Shown: piece by piece, positions 1 to 9,428 of the stretch
Numbering within the stretch: the first letter of the stretch is position 1
How the letters are laid out: each line of letters starts with the position of its first letter
Assembly: GCF_000420745.1 (NCBI RefSeq)
Contig: NZ_ATVN01000007.1
Span: 62,001 to 126,000, forward strand
Reading direction: 5' to 3'
Source: Pseudorhodobacter ferrugineus DSM 5888
GTDB lineage: Bacteria > Pseudomonadota > Alphaproteobacteria > Rhodobacterales > Rhodobacteraceae
DNA length: 64,000 nucleotides
Position numbers and translations under genes: made by a program
Notes under the pieces: generated by a model
The model's database searches: none
Told to the model about the DNA's origin: nothing
Seen by the model: only the letters and a program-made list of their open reading frames with translations

Positions 1-1
1 C

Positions 2-466
2 GATACCGAACGCTTCATCAAACGCGCGGCCGATCTTTACGGCTACAGCAATTTCGTCTGCGACAGCGGCGGTTCAATTTGCGAAGTGGTCGATGCCGAA
101 AACCCGAATGACCCGATCCTGACGGCCCTGTCCAAAAACCTGCTGCTGGTCTGGATCAAGGGGTCGGACGCCCACCGCGATGCCCTGATCCGCCGCTTTG
201 ACCGCGCGCCCAAGCCTATGTATTATCAGCCGGAATTCCTGTTGCGGGTTTGGAGCGACTACTTGACAGAGCAAAACCTGACCGAAGCACAGGTCAACCC
301 CGATGCCTTTCTGCGCTACGGCTACGCCCGCCTTCTCGACCACCGCCAACCCCGCTACGCCGCGATGGCCAAATGGGGCGTCACCGTCACAGCCGATGAG
401 GTGGCGCAGGTCAAAACCCCCGATGATTTTGCGGCCCTGATCGCCACCGCAATCGACCGCACCTAA
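2..466 (+). CDS. C-terminal part of an unidentified, possibly ATPase-like protein (5' end outside window)
   Basis: The frame is open from the first bases of the window and stops at a TAA eleven bases before metA, so the true start lies upstream. An internal GTG at 86 is not needed as a start. The visible 154 residues are soluble and mixed alpha/beta, with a run [15 protein letters not shown] near the beginning and a tail rich in Trp and Tyr. I recall genes labelled only ATPase next to metA in Rhodobacteraceae, but the part carrying a nucleotide-binding loop would lie outside the window, so this is a weak guess. It runs in the same direction as metA and may be cotranscribed with it. Confidence 0.6.
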   Translation, partial: DTERFIKRAADLYGYSNFVCDSGGSICEVVDAENPNDPILTALSKNLLLVWIKGSDAHRDALIRRFDRAPKPMYYQPEFLLRVWSDYLTEQNLTEAQVNPDAFLRYGYARLLDHRQPRYAAMAKWGVTVTADEVAQVKTPDDFAALIATAIDRT

Positions 467-476
467 GGAGGCCCCC

Positions 477-1394
477 ATGCCCATCACCCTGCCAGAAGAC
501 CTCCCCGCTTTTGACGTTTTGTCAAAGGAAGGCGTCATGGTGATTTCGCCCGACCGCGCGCAGCACCAAGATATCCGCCCGCTGAACATCGCGCTTCTCA
601 ACCTGATGCCGAAAAAAATTCAAACCGAAAACCAGTTTGCGCGGCTAATCGGGGCGACGCCCTTGCAGATCAACCTCTCCTTGATCCGCATGTCCGAACA
701 CCAAACCCGCAACACCGCCGCCGAACATATGGAAACCTTCTACCGCCCGTTCCAAGACGTCCGCGATGAGAAATTCGACGGCCTCATCATCACCGGCGCG
801 CCGATTGAACATATGCCCTTTCAGGACGTGACCTATTGGGATGAACTGCGCGAGGTGATGGATTGGACCCAAACCAATGTGCATTCCACCTTTGGCGTGT
901 GCTGGGGTGGCATGGCGATGATCAACCATTTCCACGGCGTGCAAAAACACATTCTGCCCGCCAAGGCCTTTGGCTGTTTCCGCCACCGCAACCTCGCCCC
1001 CACCTCGCCATTTTTGCGCGGGTTTTCAGATGATTGCGTGATCCCCGTGTCGCGCTGGACCGAAATGCGCCAATCCGAAATTGACGCCGCCACAGGCCTG
1101 CGTACCCTCCTTGGTTCCGATCAATCCGGTCCCTGTCTGGTCGAAGATCCGGCCCACCGCGCGCTCTATATCTTCAACCATTTCGAATATGACACCGACA
1201 CGCTGAAACAGGAATACGACCGCGACATCGCCGCAGGCACCCCCATCAACGTGCCGCAAAACTACTACCCCGATGACAATCCCGCGATCCAACCCGTCAA
1301 TCGCTGGAGAAGTCACGCGCACCTTCTATATGGTAACTGGATCAACGAGATTTACCAATCAACCCCTTATGATATCACGCAAATTGGCAGCTAG
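477..1394 (+). CDS. metA: Homoserine O-acyltransferase, predicted acetyl-CoA specific
   Basis: First committed step of methionine synthesis: acylation of the homoserine hydroxyl group in the cytoplasm. The 305-residue length is normal for the MetA family. The nucleophile is Cys142 in FGVCWGGMA, and the family's conserved segments are present around residues 32-60 ([12 protein letters not shown]). Residue 111 is Glu (GAPIEHMPF). Published work on Bacillus MetA links Glu111 to acetyl-CoA use, whereas succinyl-CoA enzymes such as that of E. coli have Gly there, so homoserine O-acetyltransferase (EC 2.3.1.31) is the likelier activity. The ATG is preceded by AAGGAG at good spacing. Its 3' end overlaps the next gene by 26 bp. 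Confidence 0.95.
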   Translation: MPITLPEDLPAFDVLSKEGVMVISPDRAQHQDIRPLNIALLNLMPKKIQTENQFARLIGATPLQINLSLIRMSEHQTRNTAAEHMETFYRPFQDVRDEKFDGLIITGAPIEHMPFQDVTYWDELREVMDWTQTNVHSTFGVCWGGMAMINHFHGVQKHILPAKAFGCFRHRNLAPTSPFLRGFSDDCVIPVSRWTEMRQSEIDAATGLRTLLGSDQSGPCLVEDPAHRALYIFNHFEYDTDTLKQEYDRDIAAGTPINVPQNYYPDDNPAIQPVNRWRSHAHLLYGNWINEIYQSTPYDITQIGS

Positions 1395-2316
1395 CCTCCT
1401 CATCTCCACCCTCGCCCTTGGCGGCTGTGCTGCCCTCGTGGACCAGCGCGCCACCACGCGCGAGGGCATGGCCGAAGCAACCTTCCCCCCCACCGGCCAA
1501 TTCGTCACGGTCCAAGGCGCGCGCATCCACGTTGATGTCCAAGGCGCGGGCCCCGACCTTGTCCTCATCCACGGCGCATCGGGCAGCTCCCGCGATTTCA
1601 CCTTTAATCTCGCCTCCCGCCTCAAATCAAACTACCGCGTGATCAGCTTTGACCGCCCCGGCATGGGTTATTCCGACAGCCTCCCCGGCACAGACCTCAG
1701 CCCCCTGGCCCAAGCCGACGCGCTGATCGCCGCCGCCCAACAGCTCGGCGCGAAAAACCCCATCGTGCTGGGCCATTCCTACGGCGGTTCGGTTGCAATG
1801 GCATGGGCGCTGCGCGCCACCCCGCGCGCTTTGGTCATTGTATCCGGCGCCACCATGCCCTTTCCGGGCGATCTTGGCCTTTGGTATCAAGTCACCTCGT
1901 CACGCCTCGGCGGCGCGACCATCGTCCCCCTTATTACCGCTTTCGCGCCCGAATCCCGCGTTGACAGCGCGTTGGCCGATATTTTCGCCCCCCAATCCCC
2001 GCCCGCGGGTTACGCCGACTATATCGGCGCGCCCCTTACCTTGCGCCGCGATGCTTTGCGGGTGAACGGGCGCCAGGTCAACAACCTCAAACCGCATGTC
2101 ACCCTGATGGCCGAAAACTACCCGAAACTCACTCTTCCGGTTGAAATCATTCACGGCACCGCCGACACGACCGTGCCCATCCAAATCCACGCGATCCCGC
2201 TGTCAAAACTGCTGCCCAACGCAAATCTGACCGTGCTCAACGGCATCGGCCACATGCCGCACCACACCAATCCCGATGATATCGTCGCCGCCATCAACCG
2301 TGCTGCCAGCCGCTGA
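1369..2316 (+). CDS. Alpha/beta-hydrolase lipoprotein
   Basis: Hydrolase of the alpha/beta fold, 315 residues from the chosen ATG. This start gives a clean lipoprotein signal ([20 protein letters not shown], lipobox LGGC, Cys20), so the protein is probably anchored to a membrane and faces the periplasm. An upstream in-frame ATG at 1273 would bury that signal inside metA. The catalytic triad is visible: Ser137 in GHSYGG, an Asp in HGTADTTVP and a His in GIGHMPHH. An oxyanion-type HGASGSS follows strand 3. Substrate is unknown; esterase, lipase or epoxide-hydrolase-like activities are all possible. It overlaps the end of metA, which suggests cotranscription. Confidence 0.85.
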   Translation: MISRKLAASLLISTLALGGCAALVDQRATTREGMAEATFPPTGQFVTVQGARIHVDVQGAGPDLVLIHGASGSSRDFTFNLASRLKSNYRVISFDRPGMGYSDSLPGTDLSPLAQADALIAAAQQLGAKNPIVLGHSYGGSVAMAWALRATPRALVIVSGATMPFPGDLGLWYQVTSSRLGGATIVPLITAFAPESRVDSALADIFAPQSPPAGYADYIGAPLTLRRDALRVNGRQVNNLKPHVTLMAENYPKLTLPVEIIHGTADTTVPIQIHAIPLSKLLPNANLTVLNGIGHMPHHTNPDDIVAAINRAASR

Positions 2317-2373
2317 TTGCACCCCGCCCCACAACCCGCCATACTGCGCAAAACCAACCTGACGGAGCGTGCA

Positions 2374-3243
2374 ATGGACCTGCCTTTCGACGGCGCAATC
2401 AGCAAGTTTTTGGCCGAGGATGCCCCCAAAGCCATCCGTAAAACGCTCGAAAAGGCCGATAAAGACGACATCCTGTCGAAATCCTACCCCTACACGCGCG
2501 AAATGAAGCGCAAAGACTATGACGCGGCAATGGAAAGCCTTCAGCGTCAACTCGTCCGCATGCAGGCCGATATCAAAGAAACCGGAAAACGCGTCGTTGT
2601 GGTGTTTGAGGGCCGCGACGCCGCTGGCAAAGGCGGCACCATTAGCGCCACCCGCGAAAACCTTAACCCGCGTGTCGCCTCCGTGGTCGCCCTGTCCAAA
2701 CCGTCGGACCGCGAGGCGACGCAATGGTATTTCCAGCGCTATGTCGATTGGCTGCCTGCCGCGGGCGAAATGGTGCTGTTTGATCGCTCTTGGTACAATC
2801 GCGGCGTCGTCGAACATGTCTTCGGCTTTTGTACCCCCGACCAGCGCGAACATTTCTTTGCCCAACTCCCCAGCTTTGAAGAGATGTTGGTGCAAGAAGG
2901 CATTGTATTGGTCAAACTCTGGCTCAATGTCGGTCAGGCCGAACAACTCCGCCGCTTCCTCGCGCGTGAAAACGACCCGTTGAAACAGTGGAAACTGTCG
3001 TGGATTGATATCGAGGGGCTGAAAAAATGGGATGACTATTCCGCTGCCATTTCCGAAACCTTGACCCGCAGCCACACCAAAACCGCGCCGTGGACGGTGA
3101 TCCGGTCCGATGACAAAAAACGCGCGCGCATCGCCGCCATTCAAACCATCCTGCATGCCTTTGATTATGCTGGCAAAGACGCAAACCTCATCGGCCAACC
3201 CGACCCTGCCATTTGCGGCAATCCTGATATTTGGGATGTCTAA
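2374..3243 (+). CDS. ppk2: Polyphosphate kinase 2 family protein
   Basis: Transfers phosphate between polyphosphate and a nucleotide. The 289-residue protein has the PPK2 Walker [11 protein letters not shown] at about residues 80-88 and the Walker B/lid region [19 protein letters not shown] from about 134, both diagnostic. A catalytic Asp sits in [11 protein letters not shown] and another in VLFDRSW. The ATG at 2374 has GGAG seven bases upstream; a TTG at 2317, right after the preceding stop, is less likely. Whether it favours GDP or ADP cannot be told from the sequence alone. Its last 8 bp overlap the start of the TetR gene, so the two are translationally coupled. Confidence 0.92.
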   Translation: MDLPFDGAISKFLAEDAPKAIRKTLEKADKDDILSKSYPYTREMKRKDYDAAMESLQRQLVRMQADIKETGKRVVVVFEGRDAAGKGGTISATRENLNPRVASVVALSKPSDREATQWYFQRYVDWLPAAGEMVLFDRSWYNRGVVEHVFGFCTPDQREHFFAQLPSFEEMLVQEGIVLVKLWLNVGQAEQLRRFLARENDPLKQWKLSWIDIEGLKKWDDYSAAISETLTRSHTKTAPWTVIRSDDKKRARIAAIQTILHAFDYAGKDANLIGQPDPAICGNPDIWDV

Positions 3244-3853
3244 AAAAGGCTATCATCACGGCAACCTGCGCCAAGCCTTGGTCGAGGCGGCGCTGGAGCT
3301 GATCACCGAAAAGGGCCCCCAAGGTTTCACCCTGTCCGAGGCGGCGAAAGAGGCTGGCGTCACCCCCGCCGCCGTTTACCGCCATTTCAATGGTCGCGAT
3401 GACCTGATCGCCGAAGGCGCGCGCCAAGGCTATGAGGTGTTCGGCGCCCTGATGGAATTCGCCTATAACGACGGCAAACCCAGCGCCTTGCAGGCGTTCG
3501 AGGCAACGGGCCGCGCCTATCTCGCCTTTGCCCGCAAATATCCCGGTCATTATCAGGCGATGTTCGAAAGCGGCCTGCCCCTGCACGCCCACCCAGACCT
3601 TGCCACCGCCGCCGCCAAGGCGCGCCACGTCATGGAACGCGCCGCCGTCAACCTGTCCGAAAAACTCCCCCCCGAAAAACGCCCCCCCGCCTCGATGTTT
3701 TCCGCCCATATCTGGGCCCTCAGCCACGGCGTCGTGGAACTTTTCGCCCGCGGCTCCCCCGGCGCCAAAAGCCCCTATCCACCCGAGGATTTGTTGGAAT
3801 CCGGCATCGGGATATATTTGCGCGGGCTTGGGCTGCTGCCGATGGATAAGTGA
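3236..3853 (+). CDS. TetR/AcrR family regulator with WHG-type C-terminal domain
   Basis: A 205-residue repressor-like protein. The N-terminal helix-turn-helix covers about residues 10-57 ([21 protein letters not shown]). The C-terminal ligand domain carries the [12 protein letters not shown] signature of the WHG subgroup. The start ATG lies inside the last codons of ppk2, so it is coupled to that gene and may control it or respond to the same signal. No operator could be singled out. The ligand is unknown. Confidence 0.9.
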   Translation: MSKKGYHHGNLRQALVEAALELITEKGPQGFTLSEAAKEAGVTPAAVYRHFNGRDDLIAEGARQGYEVFGALMEFAYNDGKPSALQAFEATGRAYLAFARKYPGHYQAMFESGLPLHAHPDLATAAAKARHVMERAAVNLSEKLPPEKRPPASMFSAHIWALSHGVVELFARGSPGAKSPYPPEDLLESGIGIYLRGLGLLPMDK

Positions 3854-3930
3854 GACGGCGTTAGGGCAAACCACTTCCAAACAACTGAAACCACCTAAGC
3901 ACACTCAGTACCAAAAAGGCGCCGATTAGA

Positions 3931-4266
3931 ATGAAAACGAAACCAAGGCCAAATGCGACCAACAACAAACCATCAACAGCACATATAGACTGGGGCCTTG
4001 TCGCCGCGATCATTGCGATCATCCAAGTAACGAACATGGCGTATTATCAGTTCGATGAGGCATGGAAAGCAGGCGCCATTGGGAAGGCGTGGGCTTTCGG
4101 CAGCGGTTGCGCAATAGGACTCGCTTCAGTGATCGGCGCGGCCTGTCAGCTTTGGGTGAAACTACGCGGCAACGAAAAAGCGCCACGTTTAGGGCACGTC
4201 ATCATGCTTGTGGGAATTTTTGTTTCAATTCTCATAATGATCGTCGCGCCCATCATGACATTCTAA
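3931..4266 (+). CDS. Small integral membrane protein of unknown function
   Basis: Encodes 111 residues with a polar N-terminus followed by three hydrophobic segments (about 22-38, 54-74 and 88-109), so it should be a small inner-membrane protein. I recognise no family. The N-terminal codons are AT-richer than the neighbours (many AAA, AAC, ACA), which may mean foreign origin or a lowly expressed gene. There is no strong Shine-Dalgarno. A perfect 12-bp palindrome, CTAAAATTTTAG at 4263-4274, overlaps the stop codon. Confidence 0.6.
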   Translation: MKTKPRPNATNNKPSTAHIDWGLVAAIIAIIQVTNMAYYQFDEAWKAGAIGKAWAFGSGCAIGLASVIGAACQLWVKLRGNEKAPRLGHVIMLVGIFVSILIMIVAPIMTF

Positions 4267-4462
4267 AATTTTAGAGCCGGATCGAAGTCATACACGTGAC
4301 GCAACTACACGTCGTTAAATACAGTGTCTGCCAGCACCTGGATCCGGAAGCCGGCACCTCATGCCCGCCACCCTCCCTCGCATCCGCATTAAAATTCGGT
4401 TAACAAAAAATGCGCTTCCCTTTGTTTTCAAACACTTACAAAACTGTCCGCGCGCGGTCATT

Positions 4463-5557
4463 TCACTGGAACAGCACCAAAGCCCCTGGCGACCATGCCA
4501 CCCGGGTCCGCGCCCCGATATCCAGAACAGGCCGGCCAAAAACGTTGCGCATCGAAATCCGGATCGGCTTTTCTGTCCCATCCAGCCGCACGTCATAATA
4601 GGTCATATCGCCGTAATAAACGACCTCTTCAATCACAGCCATGCTTTCGCGATCACTGGCCGTTTGCCCCTCAAACAAAATCGTCAAAGTCTCGGGCCGA
4701 AACCCCACAGCCGCCCCATCACCCGAGGCTGCCCCCGGGGCCTGCTCGGCCTCAAGGGTCAGTTTTCCGAACCCCTGCGCTTCAATCTCAATCTTGCCCC
4801 CAGCCTCGGACAAAATCTCGGCGGGCAGGAAATTCATGGTGCCGATAAAATTGGCAACCTTCCGGCTGTTTGGCCGCCGATACAGGGTTTCAGGGTCGGC
4901 CAGCTGGGCAATCTCACCCTCAAACATCACGGCAATCCGGTCCGACATGACCAGCGCTTCCTCTTGATCATGGGTGACCAGAATAAACGTAATCCCCACC
5001 TGCCGCTGAAGCCGGATTAATTCCACCTGCATCTGTTCGCGCATCTTTTTGTCCAGCGCCGACAAGGGTTCATCCAGCAGCAAAACCTTGGGCTTCAAAA
5101 TCAGCGCCCGCGCCAACGCCACACGCTGCCGCTGCCCGCCAGACAAGGCATGCGCCGCGCGGTCGCCGTAGCCTTTCAGCCCCACCATCTCCAACGCCTC
5201 ACCCACCCGTGTCGCAAGCTCGGCCTTGGGCAGGCGGGCCTTGCGCAGGCCAAAGCCCACGTTCTCGGCAACCGTCAAATGCGGGAAAATCGCGTAGGAT
5301 TGGAACACCATATTCGTAGGCCGCTGGTTCGCTGGCACCCCCGCCATATTGCGCCCGTCAATCATCACGGCCCCCGAGGAAATTCCCTCAAATCCTGCAA
5401 TGGTCCGCAAAAGCGTGGTCTTGCCGCAGCCCGATGGCCCCAAAAGCGAGAAAAACTCGCCCGCGCGGATCGTCGCGGTGATCCCGCGCAAAGCATGATA
5501 ATCGCCGTAATATTTATGCACGTCCTGAAACGCGATCATAGTGGGTTTCTCGGTCAC
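4463..5557 (-). CDS. potA: Polyamine-type ABC importer, ATP-binding protein (PotA-like)
   Basis: ATPase of a spermidine/putrescine-type importer, 364 residues. Walker A GPSGCGKT is at 40-47, with the signature LSGGQRQRVALARAL, Walker B VLLLDEPLSALD and switch His in LVTHDQEEAL. A C-terminal TOBE-like domain follows from about residue 240 (NFIGTMNFLPAEIL). The start is GTG in a GTGA overlap with the stop of the permease gene, preceded by GGAGG. It is the last gene of a three-gene minus-strand operon. PotA and the iron-type FbpC ATPases resemble each other, but the MNFLPA region and the neighbouring permeases favour the polyamine class. Confidence 0.9.
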   Translation of the reverse strand: MTEKPTMIAFQDVHKYYGDYHALRGITATIRAGEFFSLLGPSGCGKTTLLRTIAGFEGISSGAVMIDGRNMAGVPANQRPTNMVFQSYAIFPHLTVAENVGFGLRKARLPKAELATRVGEALEMVGLKGYGDRAAHALSGGQRQRVALARALILKPKVLLLDEPLSALDKKMREQMQVELIRLQRQVGITFILVTHDQEEALVMSDRIAVMFEGEIAQLADPETLYRRPNSRKVANFIGTMNFLPAEILSEAGGKIEIEAQGFGKLTLEAEQAPGAASGDGAAVGFRPETLTILFEGQTASDRESMAVIEEVVYYGDMTYYDVRLDGTEKPIRISMRNVFGRPVLDIGARTRVAWSPGALVLFQ

Positions 5558-6363
5558 AGGAAGCCTCCGGTATCTTTTCCGCCCGCTTTCGCGATGCCGC
5601 GACGGCGGAAATATTCAGCAATGGTTAGCAATAGGATAGACAACACAACAAGCACCGTCCCCAGTGCCATAATCACCGGCACCGCCTGCGGAAACCGGAA
5701 TTGCGAGAAGATGAACACAGGCAATGTCGGCTCGGTCCCCGCAAGGAAAAACGCGATGATGAACTCATCCAGACTGATGGTAAAAGAAATCAACAGGCTG
5801 GAAATGATCCCGGGCATCACCAAGGGCAGGATAATCAGCCGGAAGGTCGAGGCGGCAGATTCGCCCAGATCATAGGCCGCCTCTTCAAGGCTTTGGTCCA
5901 AGGACTGGAACGCCGAGGACAGGATCGCAATGCAAAACGGGGTGCAAATCAGCACATGCCCCAAAATCACGGTCCATAGCGACAGGCTGACCCCAAGGCC
6001 CAGCAACACCACCAGCAAGGACACGGCGACAATAATCTCGGGCAGCACCAACGGCAGCATGATCAGCCCCATAATCCCCGCCTTGACCGGAAAGCGGTAG
6101 CGGGTCGAGGCACGGGCGGCAAAAATCCCCAATGTCGTGGCCAAAATCGAAGACGTCACCGCGATGAACAATGAATTTTTCACCGCTATGCTCAAGGTCG
6201 GCTGCTCTAGCATCGCCGAAAACCAGCGCGTCGAAAAACCGGTCAGCGGAAAGGCGATAACCGTAGCATCATTAAAGGCAAACATCGGCAGAATGATGAT
6301 GGGCGCGTATAAAAACAGCAAATACCCGATCGCATAGACCTTAAACCAACCACCCTTCATCAT
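5554..6363 (-). CDS. potC: Polyamine-type ABC importer, permease (PotC-like)
   Basis: Inner-membrane permease of 269 residues with about six transmembrane helices. It carries the binding-protein-dependent EAA loop (EEAAYDLGESAASTFRLIILPLVMPG, seen in halves around residues 155-180) that docks with the ATPase. The start ATG overlaps the TGA of the preceding permease (ATGA), and the stop overlaps the GTG of the ATPase gene, so all three genes are translationally coupled. An upstream in-frame ATG at 6414 would overlap potB by over 50 bases and is rejected. The set would move polyamines or a related cation into the cytoplasm. Confidence 0.9.
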   Translation of the reverse strand: MMKGGWFKVYAIGYLLFLYAPIIILPMFAFNDATVIAFPLTGFSTRWFSAMLEQPTLSIAVKNSLFIAVTSSILATTLGIFAARASTRYRFPVKAGIMGLIMLPLVLPEIIVAVSLLVVLLGLGVSLSLWTVILGHVLICTPFCIAILSSAFQSLDQSLEEAAYDLGESAASTFRLIILPLVMPGIISSLLISFTISLDEFIIAFFLAGTEPTLPVFIFSQFRFPQAVPVIMALGTVLVVLSILLLTIAEYFRRRGIAKAGGKDTGGFL

Positions 6364-7247
6364 TTCGGCCCCTTCAGATAACGGCGGTTCAGCCCGACAA
6401 AGATCACGCTGCACAAGGTCACAATCGCCATCGCTGACACGGCAATCGCCGACCCCAGCGGGTAATTGTCCAGCTTCAGGTATTGCAACTGAATCAGGTT
6501 TGCGACCATCCGCCCCTCGGGGCCGCCCACAAGCTGCGGGGTCACATAGTCGCCAATCGTCGGGATAAACACGATCAAAACCGACGCCACGACGCCCGGC
6601 ATCGCCAAGGGCAATGTCACACGCAAGAAAGTCACAAATTTGCTTTCGCCCAAATCCTGCCCCGCCTCCAGCAAGCTGCGGTCAATCTTTTCCAGCGCCA
6701 CAAAAATCGGCAAAATCGCAAAAGGCGCATAGGCATGGGCCAGAGTAATGACAACCGAGTTCACATTATACAAAATGAAATCAAGGGGTTGATCAATCAC
6801 ACCAATGCCGATCAGGCCCGAATTTACTACGCCATTATAGCCCAAAATCACCTTCCACAAAAACACGCGGATTAGGTAACTGGTCCAAAACGGAATCGTA
6901 ATCAGAAACAACCATAGCGACTTTTTCGACGGCTCCACATGGAAGCTGACGAAATACGCGATGGGAAACGCCAGCAAAACCGTGACCAGCGTGACGGTCA
7001 TCGACACGCCCAAGGACCGGATCATCACAGAGCGATACAGCTCGTTCGTCCACGCCTCCACATAGTTGGCAAAGGTGAAATCACGGATGATTTCCAAATA
7101 GCCATCGGTCAGAAAGCTGTACAAAAGAATGGTGCCAAGGGGAGCCGCCAGCATCAACAACGCATAGATTGCGGTCGGGCTGACCATCAGCAACCCGTTG
7201 GCCGCCTCGGTATCGCGCCATCTGGTTTTACGCTGTCCTGCGCTCAT
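6360..7247 (-). CDS. potB: Polyamine-type ABC importer, permease (PotB-like)
   Basis: First gene of the potB-potC-potA operon; 295 residues, about six membrane helices. The EAA loop is LLEAGQDLGESKFVTFLRVTLPLAMPG, typical of PotB. The family segment FVPSIGDYVTPQL appears here as FIPTIGDYVTPQLVGG. The start chosen is ATG at 7247 with a GGGG tract upstream; an in-frame ATG 42 bases further up lacks a better ribosome site. No substrate-binding protein gene is next to the operon or recognisable elsewhere in the window, so PotD must lie elsewhere or the importer borrows one. Confidence 0.9.
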   Translation of the reverse strand: MSAGQRKTRWRDTEAANGLLMVSPTAIYALLMLAAPLGTILLYSFLTDGYLEIIRDFTFANYVEAWTNELYRSVMIRSLGVSMTVTLVTVLLAFPIAYFVSFHVEPSKKSLWLFLITIPFWTSYLIRVFLWKVILGYNGVVNSGLIGIGVIDQPLDFILYNVNSVVITLAHAYAPFAILPIFVALEKIDRSLLEAGQDLGESKFVTFLRVTLPLAMPGVVASVLIVFIPTIGDYVTPQLVGGPEGRMVANLIQLQYLKLDNYPLGSAIAVSAMAIVTLCSVIFVGLNRRYLKGPK

Positions 7248-7351
7248 ACATTTACCCCGCCGTCCCAAAAACTGTTGTAATCGTTGCACAGCTTTTGACC
7301 CGTGAAAAGGGTATTTGCGCGGTCGTCAGGTCAAGGCGATGAACGGTTGTG

Positions 7352-7612
7352 TCAAAGCCCGACACGTTCCAATGCAATCGCGCGCTTGCCCACTTCGGAA
7401 ATCAAGGCTGGGACAACCTTTAGCGCACGAACCGCATGGCGCAGCGCGTCAGACAAATGCGCCTCATTCACCGCCTGCCCCGCAACACGCCAAACCATCC
7501 GGCGGCTTACGCCATCGTCATAAACGATTTCGGTGCCACCATTGCGCGCCTTACGAAAACCAAGAAAATCCGCGCCGCCGTTGGGCGCGTGAAAGCCTGA
7601 TTGGTATCCCAT
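7352..7612 (-). CDS. Small hypothetical protein (86 aa)
   Basis: A compact frame with codon use like the neighbouring genes (strong bias to GCG, CGC, GGC) and a sensible protein: a polar N-terminus MGYQSGFHAPNGGADFLGF and a helical C-terminal half (LSDALRHAVRALKVVPALISEVGKRAIALERVGL). I recognise no family. The ribosome site is weak (GAGACCC upstream of the ATG). It sits alone between the Pot operon and the MocR gene, all on the same strand. It could be a real small gene or a chance frame; the codon pattern favours the former. Confidence 0.5.
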   Translation of the reverse strand: MGYQSGFHAPNGGADFLGFRKARNGGTEIVYDDGVSRRMVWRVAGQAVNEAHLSDALRHAVRALKVVPALISEVGKRAIALERVGL

Positions 7613-7720
7613 TTTGGGTCTCTTTTTTTATAACTGCTCTGCGCGAACAGATGCGCGCAAGCGCAGATTCGGTCAAGCCACAGGCCAAAATTCTGCCACC
7701 CCGAGTCAGGAATGCCACAG

Positions 7721-9124
7721 TCAGACAGAAAGTTCCGACGGCGGGCTGTCCAAAAGGCGGGCAAGACGGCGGCAGGCCTCTTCTATCTGGGCGCGGCTGT
7801 GATTGCCCGGCAGGGCCATCCGCACCGCATTGGGCGCACGCCCGTGAATCAGCGCAAATTCATCGGCAGAGCGCAGCAAAACACCCTCATTTTCCGCCAT
7901 GCGCGCAAAAATAGACGCGCGCCACCCCGAAGGCAGGCGCAGCCAAACGAAGGGCAACCCCTGTTGCCATGACAGATCATAGGCGCCCAATATGTTTACA
8001 ACGCCTTCCAGCCGATCGGTGAACCCGTCCTGCACGGCGCTGCGCAGCGCATCGGCGGTTCCGCTGGACAAAAGCGACAGGCACAGGTCTGACACGGGCC
8101 GCGCAAGGCCGAAAAAACTGTGTTGCGCCGTCAACCGCCCAGCCTGCCCCATCCCGTTGGGGCAGACGACGTAACCCAGACGCAAAGCTGCCGAAATGCT
8201 TTTTGAAAAGCTGCCGACATACCATGTCCGGTCCGGCGCAAGGGCGCGCAGGGATGGAATATTGCTATGCGCAATCGAATAACAATCATCTTCAATGATT
8301 TGAATTTCATAGCTTTTTGCAATATCCGCAATCTCGTGGCGGCGATGTTCGGGCATGCGCACGGTGGTCGGGTTCTGCGCCTCGGTCGTCAGGCACAGCA
8401 CCTGCGGGCTGTGTTTGCGGCAGGCCGCCTCAAGCGCATCGGGGCGCAATCCTTCGTCGTCCACCTCCAGCGCCAACAGATCCGCGCGTGACAAACGGGC
8501 AGCATGGCGAAAGCCTGCATAGGCCAGATCCTCGATCAGAACCAAGGGCCGATCGCCGCGCAAACAGCATTGGAAAATCAGGTTGATTGCACTTTGCCCA
8601 CCATAAGACAGCGCAATATCATCGGCAGTGACGCTGCCCAAAACGCGGCCCTGCAACCAATTGACAACCTGTTCGCGCAGCTCTGCCTCACCGCGTTGAC
8701 TGGGGTAATCCAACCAATCGTTTGCCGATGTATCGGCCAATCCGGCAAGGGCCGCGTTGAACGCAGCACCCTGCCCCACATCGGGCATGCGAGGCGAGCG
8801 CATGTCAATTCTCCCCGCCAGATGCGCAGGGTCACGTTCGGCATAGAAACTTTGCGCAGGGCCAAAGCGCGGCGTGGCCGAGGCTACAAACGTTCCGCGC
8901 CCGACGGTCGCCGCCAGCAGCCCCTCTTGCGTGGCCAACTGGTAGGCACGCGACACGGTGCCGGGGGTCACCTTCATCTGCCAGGCCAATTCACGCACGG
9001 TGGGCAACTGGCTGTCGGACGGCAGAGTCCCAACCCGCACCGCCTCACGCAGCGCACGGACCAGCGCCAGATACTTGGGGCCAGGGAATTGTGTCAGGTC
9101 TGGCAGCCAATTTGTGTTGGTCAC
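7721..9124 (-). CDS. MocR-type transcriptional regulator (GntR winged helix fused to PLP aminotransferase fold)
   Basis: A 467-residue fusion. Residues 15-80 form a GntR winged helix (LPTVRELAWQMKVTPGTVSRAYQLATQEGLL), and the rest is a fold-type I aminotransferase domain. PLP contacts are in place: Lys308 in GSFSKSISAALRLGY, Asp279 in IIEDDCY, Tyr282, Asn251 in EAQNPTT and Arg315. MocR proteins use bound PLP and an amino-compound to regulate nearby genes. It is divergent from a DUF1127 gene across an 88-bp gap with repeated AGATTG/ATTGTG elements, the likely operator region. The same-strand polyamine importer downstream is another possible target. Confidence 0.92.
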   Translation of the reverse strand: MTNTNWLPDLTQFPGPKYLALVRALREAVRVGTLPSDSQLPTVRELAWQMKVTPGTVSRAYQLATQEGLLAATVGRGTFVASATPRFGPAQSFYAERDPAHLAGRIDMRSPRMPDVGQGAAFNAALAGLADTSANDWLDYPSQRGEAELREQVVNWLQGRVLGSVTADDIALSYGGQSAINLIFQCCLRGDRPLVLIEDLAYAGFRHAARLSRADLLALEVDDEGLRPDALEAACRKHSPQVLCLTTEAQNPTTVRMPEHRRHEIADIAKSYEIQIIEDDCYSIAHSNIPSLRALAPDRTWYVGSFSKSISAALRLGYVVCPNGMGQAGRLTAQHSFFGLARPVSDLCLSLLSSGTADALRSAVQDGFTDRLEGVVNILGAYDLSWQQGLPFVWLRLPSGWRASIFARMAENEGVLLRSADEFALIHGRAPNAVRMALPGNHSRAQIEEACRRLARLLDSPPSELSV

Positions 9125-9212
9125 AATGTTCCTCTGGTGTTATTTTCGCAAGATTGCAATATTGTGTGCATACAGTCAATCCAGATTGTGCCCCTACAAA
9201 GTGAGGTGTTCC
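9125..9212. promoter_or_regulatory. Divergent MocR / DUF1127 intergenic region with candidate operator repeats
   Basis: This 88-bp gap separates two divergent starts. It holds a perfect ATTGCAAT palindrome (9153-9160) followed at once by ATTGTG, and an AGATTG direct repeat at 9151 and 9183, the second also reading into ATTGTG. MocR proteins typically bind direct repeats in such divergent promoters, so this is the likely binding site. I could not fix -35/-10 elements with confidence. Confidence 0.45.
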
Positions 9213-9428
9213 ATGACATACCAGCAAATCGAGATGATGACCGCCCACCGCCCCTTGCCGCCCGTGGCAAACGCCGTGTTTGCGCTGGCCGTCACCGTGC
9301 TGGCATGGGAGCAACGCCAACAAACACGGCGCGCCCTGAAACGGCTTGATGCGCAACGATTGGTCGATATTGGACTGTCGCAAGACCAGGCACGGGCGGA
9401 ATGCAAAAAGGTGTTTTGGCAGGCCTGA
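9213..9428 (+). CDS. DUF1127 family small protein
   Basis: Encodes 71 residues ending in a basic DUF1127 helix pair: RRALKRLDAQRLVDIGLSQDQARAE matches the family pattern of Arg-rich helix then L-x-D-I-G-L-S. An N-terminal hydrophobic stretch (NAVFALAVTVLAWEQ) could associate with a membrane. Small DUF1127 proteins in alphaproteobacteria have been linked to phosphate, RNA and stress physiology. TGAGG precedes the ATG. It is transcribed away from the MocR gene and is a candidate target of it. Confidence 0.8.
   Translation: MTYQQIEMMTAHRPLPPVANAVFALAVTVLAWEQRQQTRRALKRLDAQRLVDIGLSQDQARAECKKVFWQA

Noticed and set aside
2203-3198. A 331-codon minus-strand frame opposite ppk2
   Set aside because: Antisense to a gene with all PPK2 motifs; product shows no family features.
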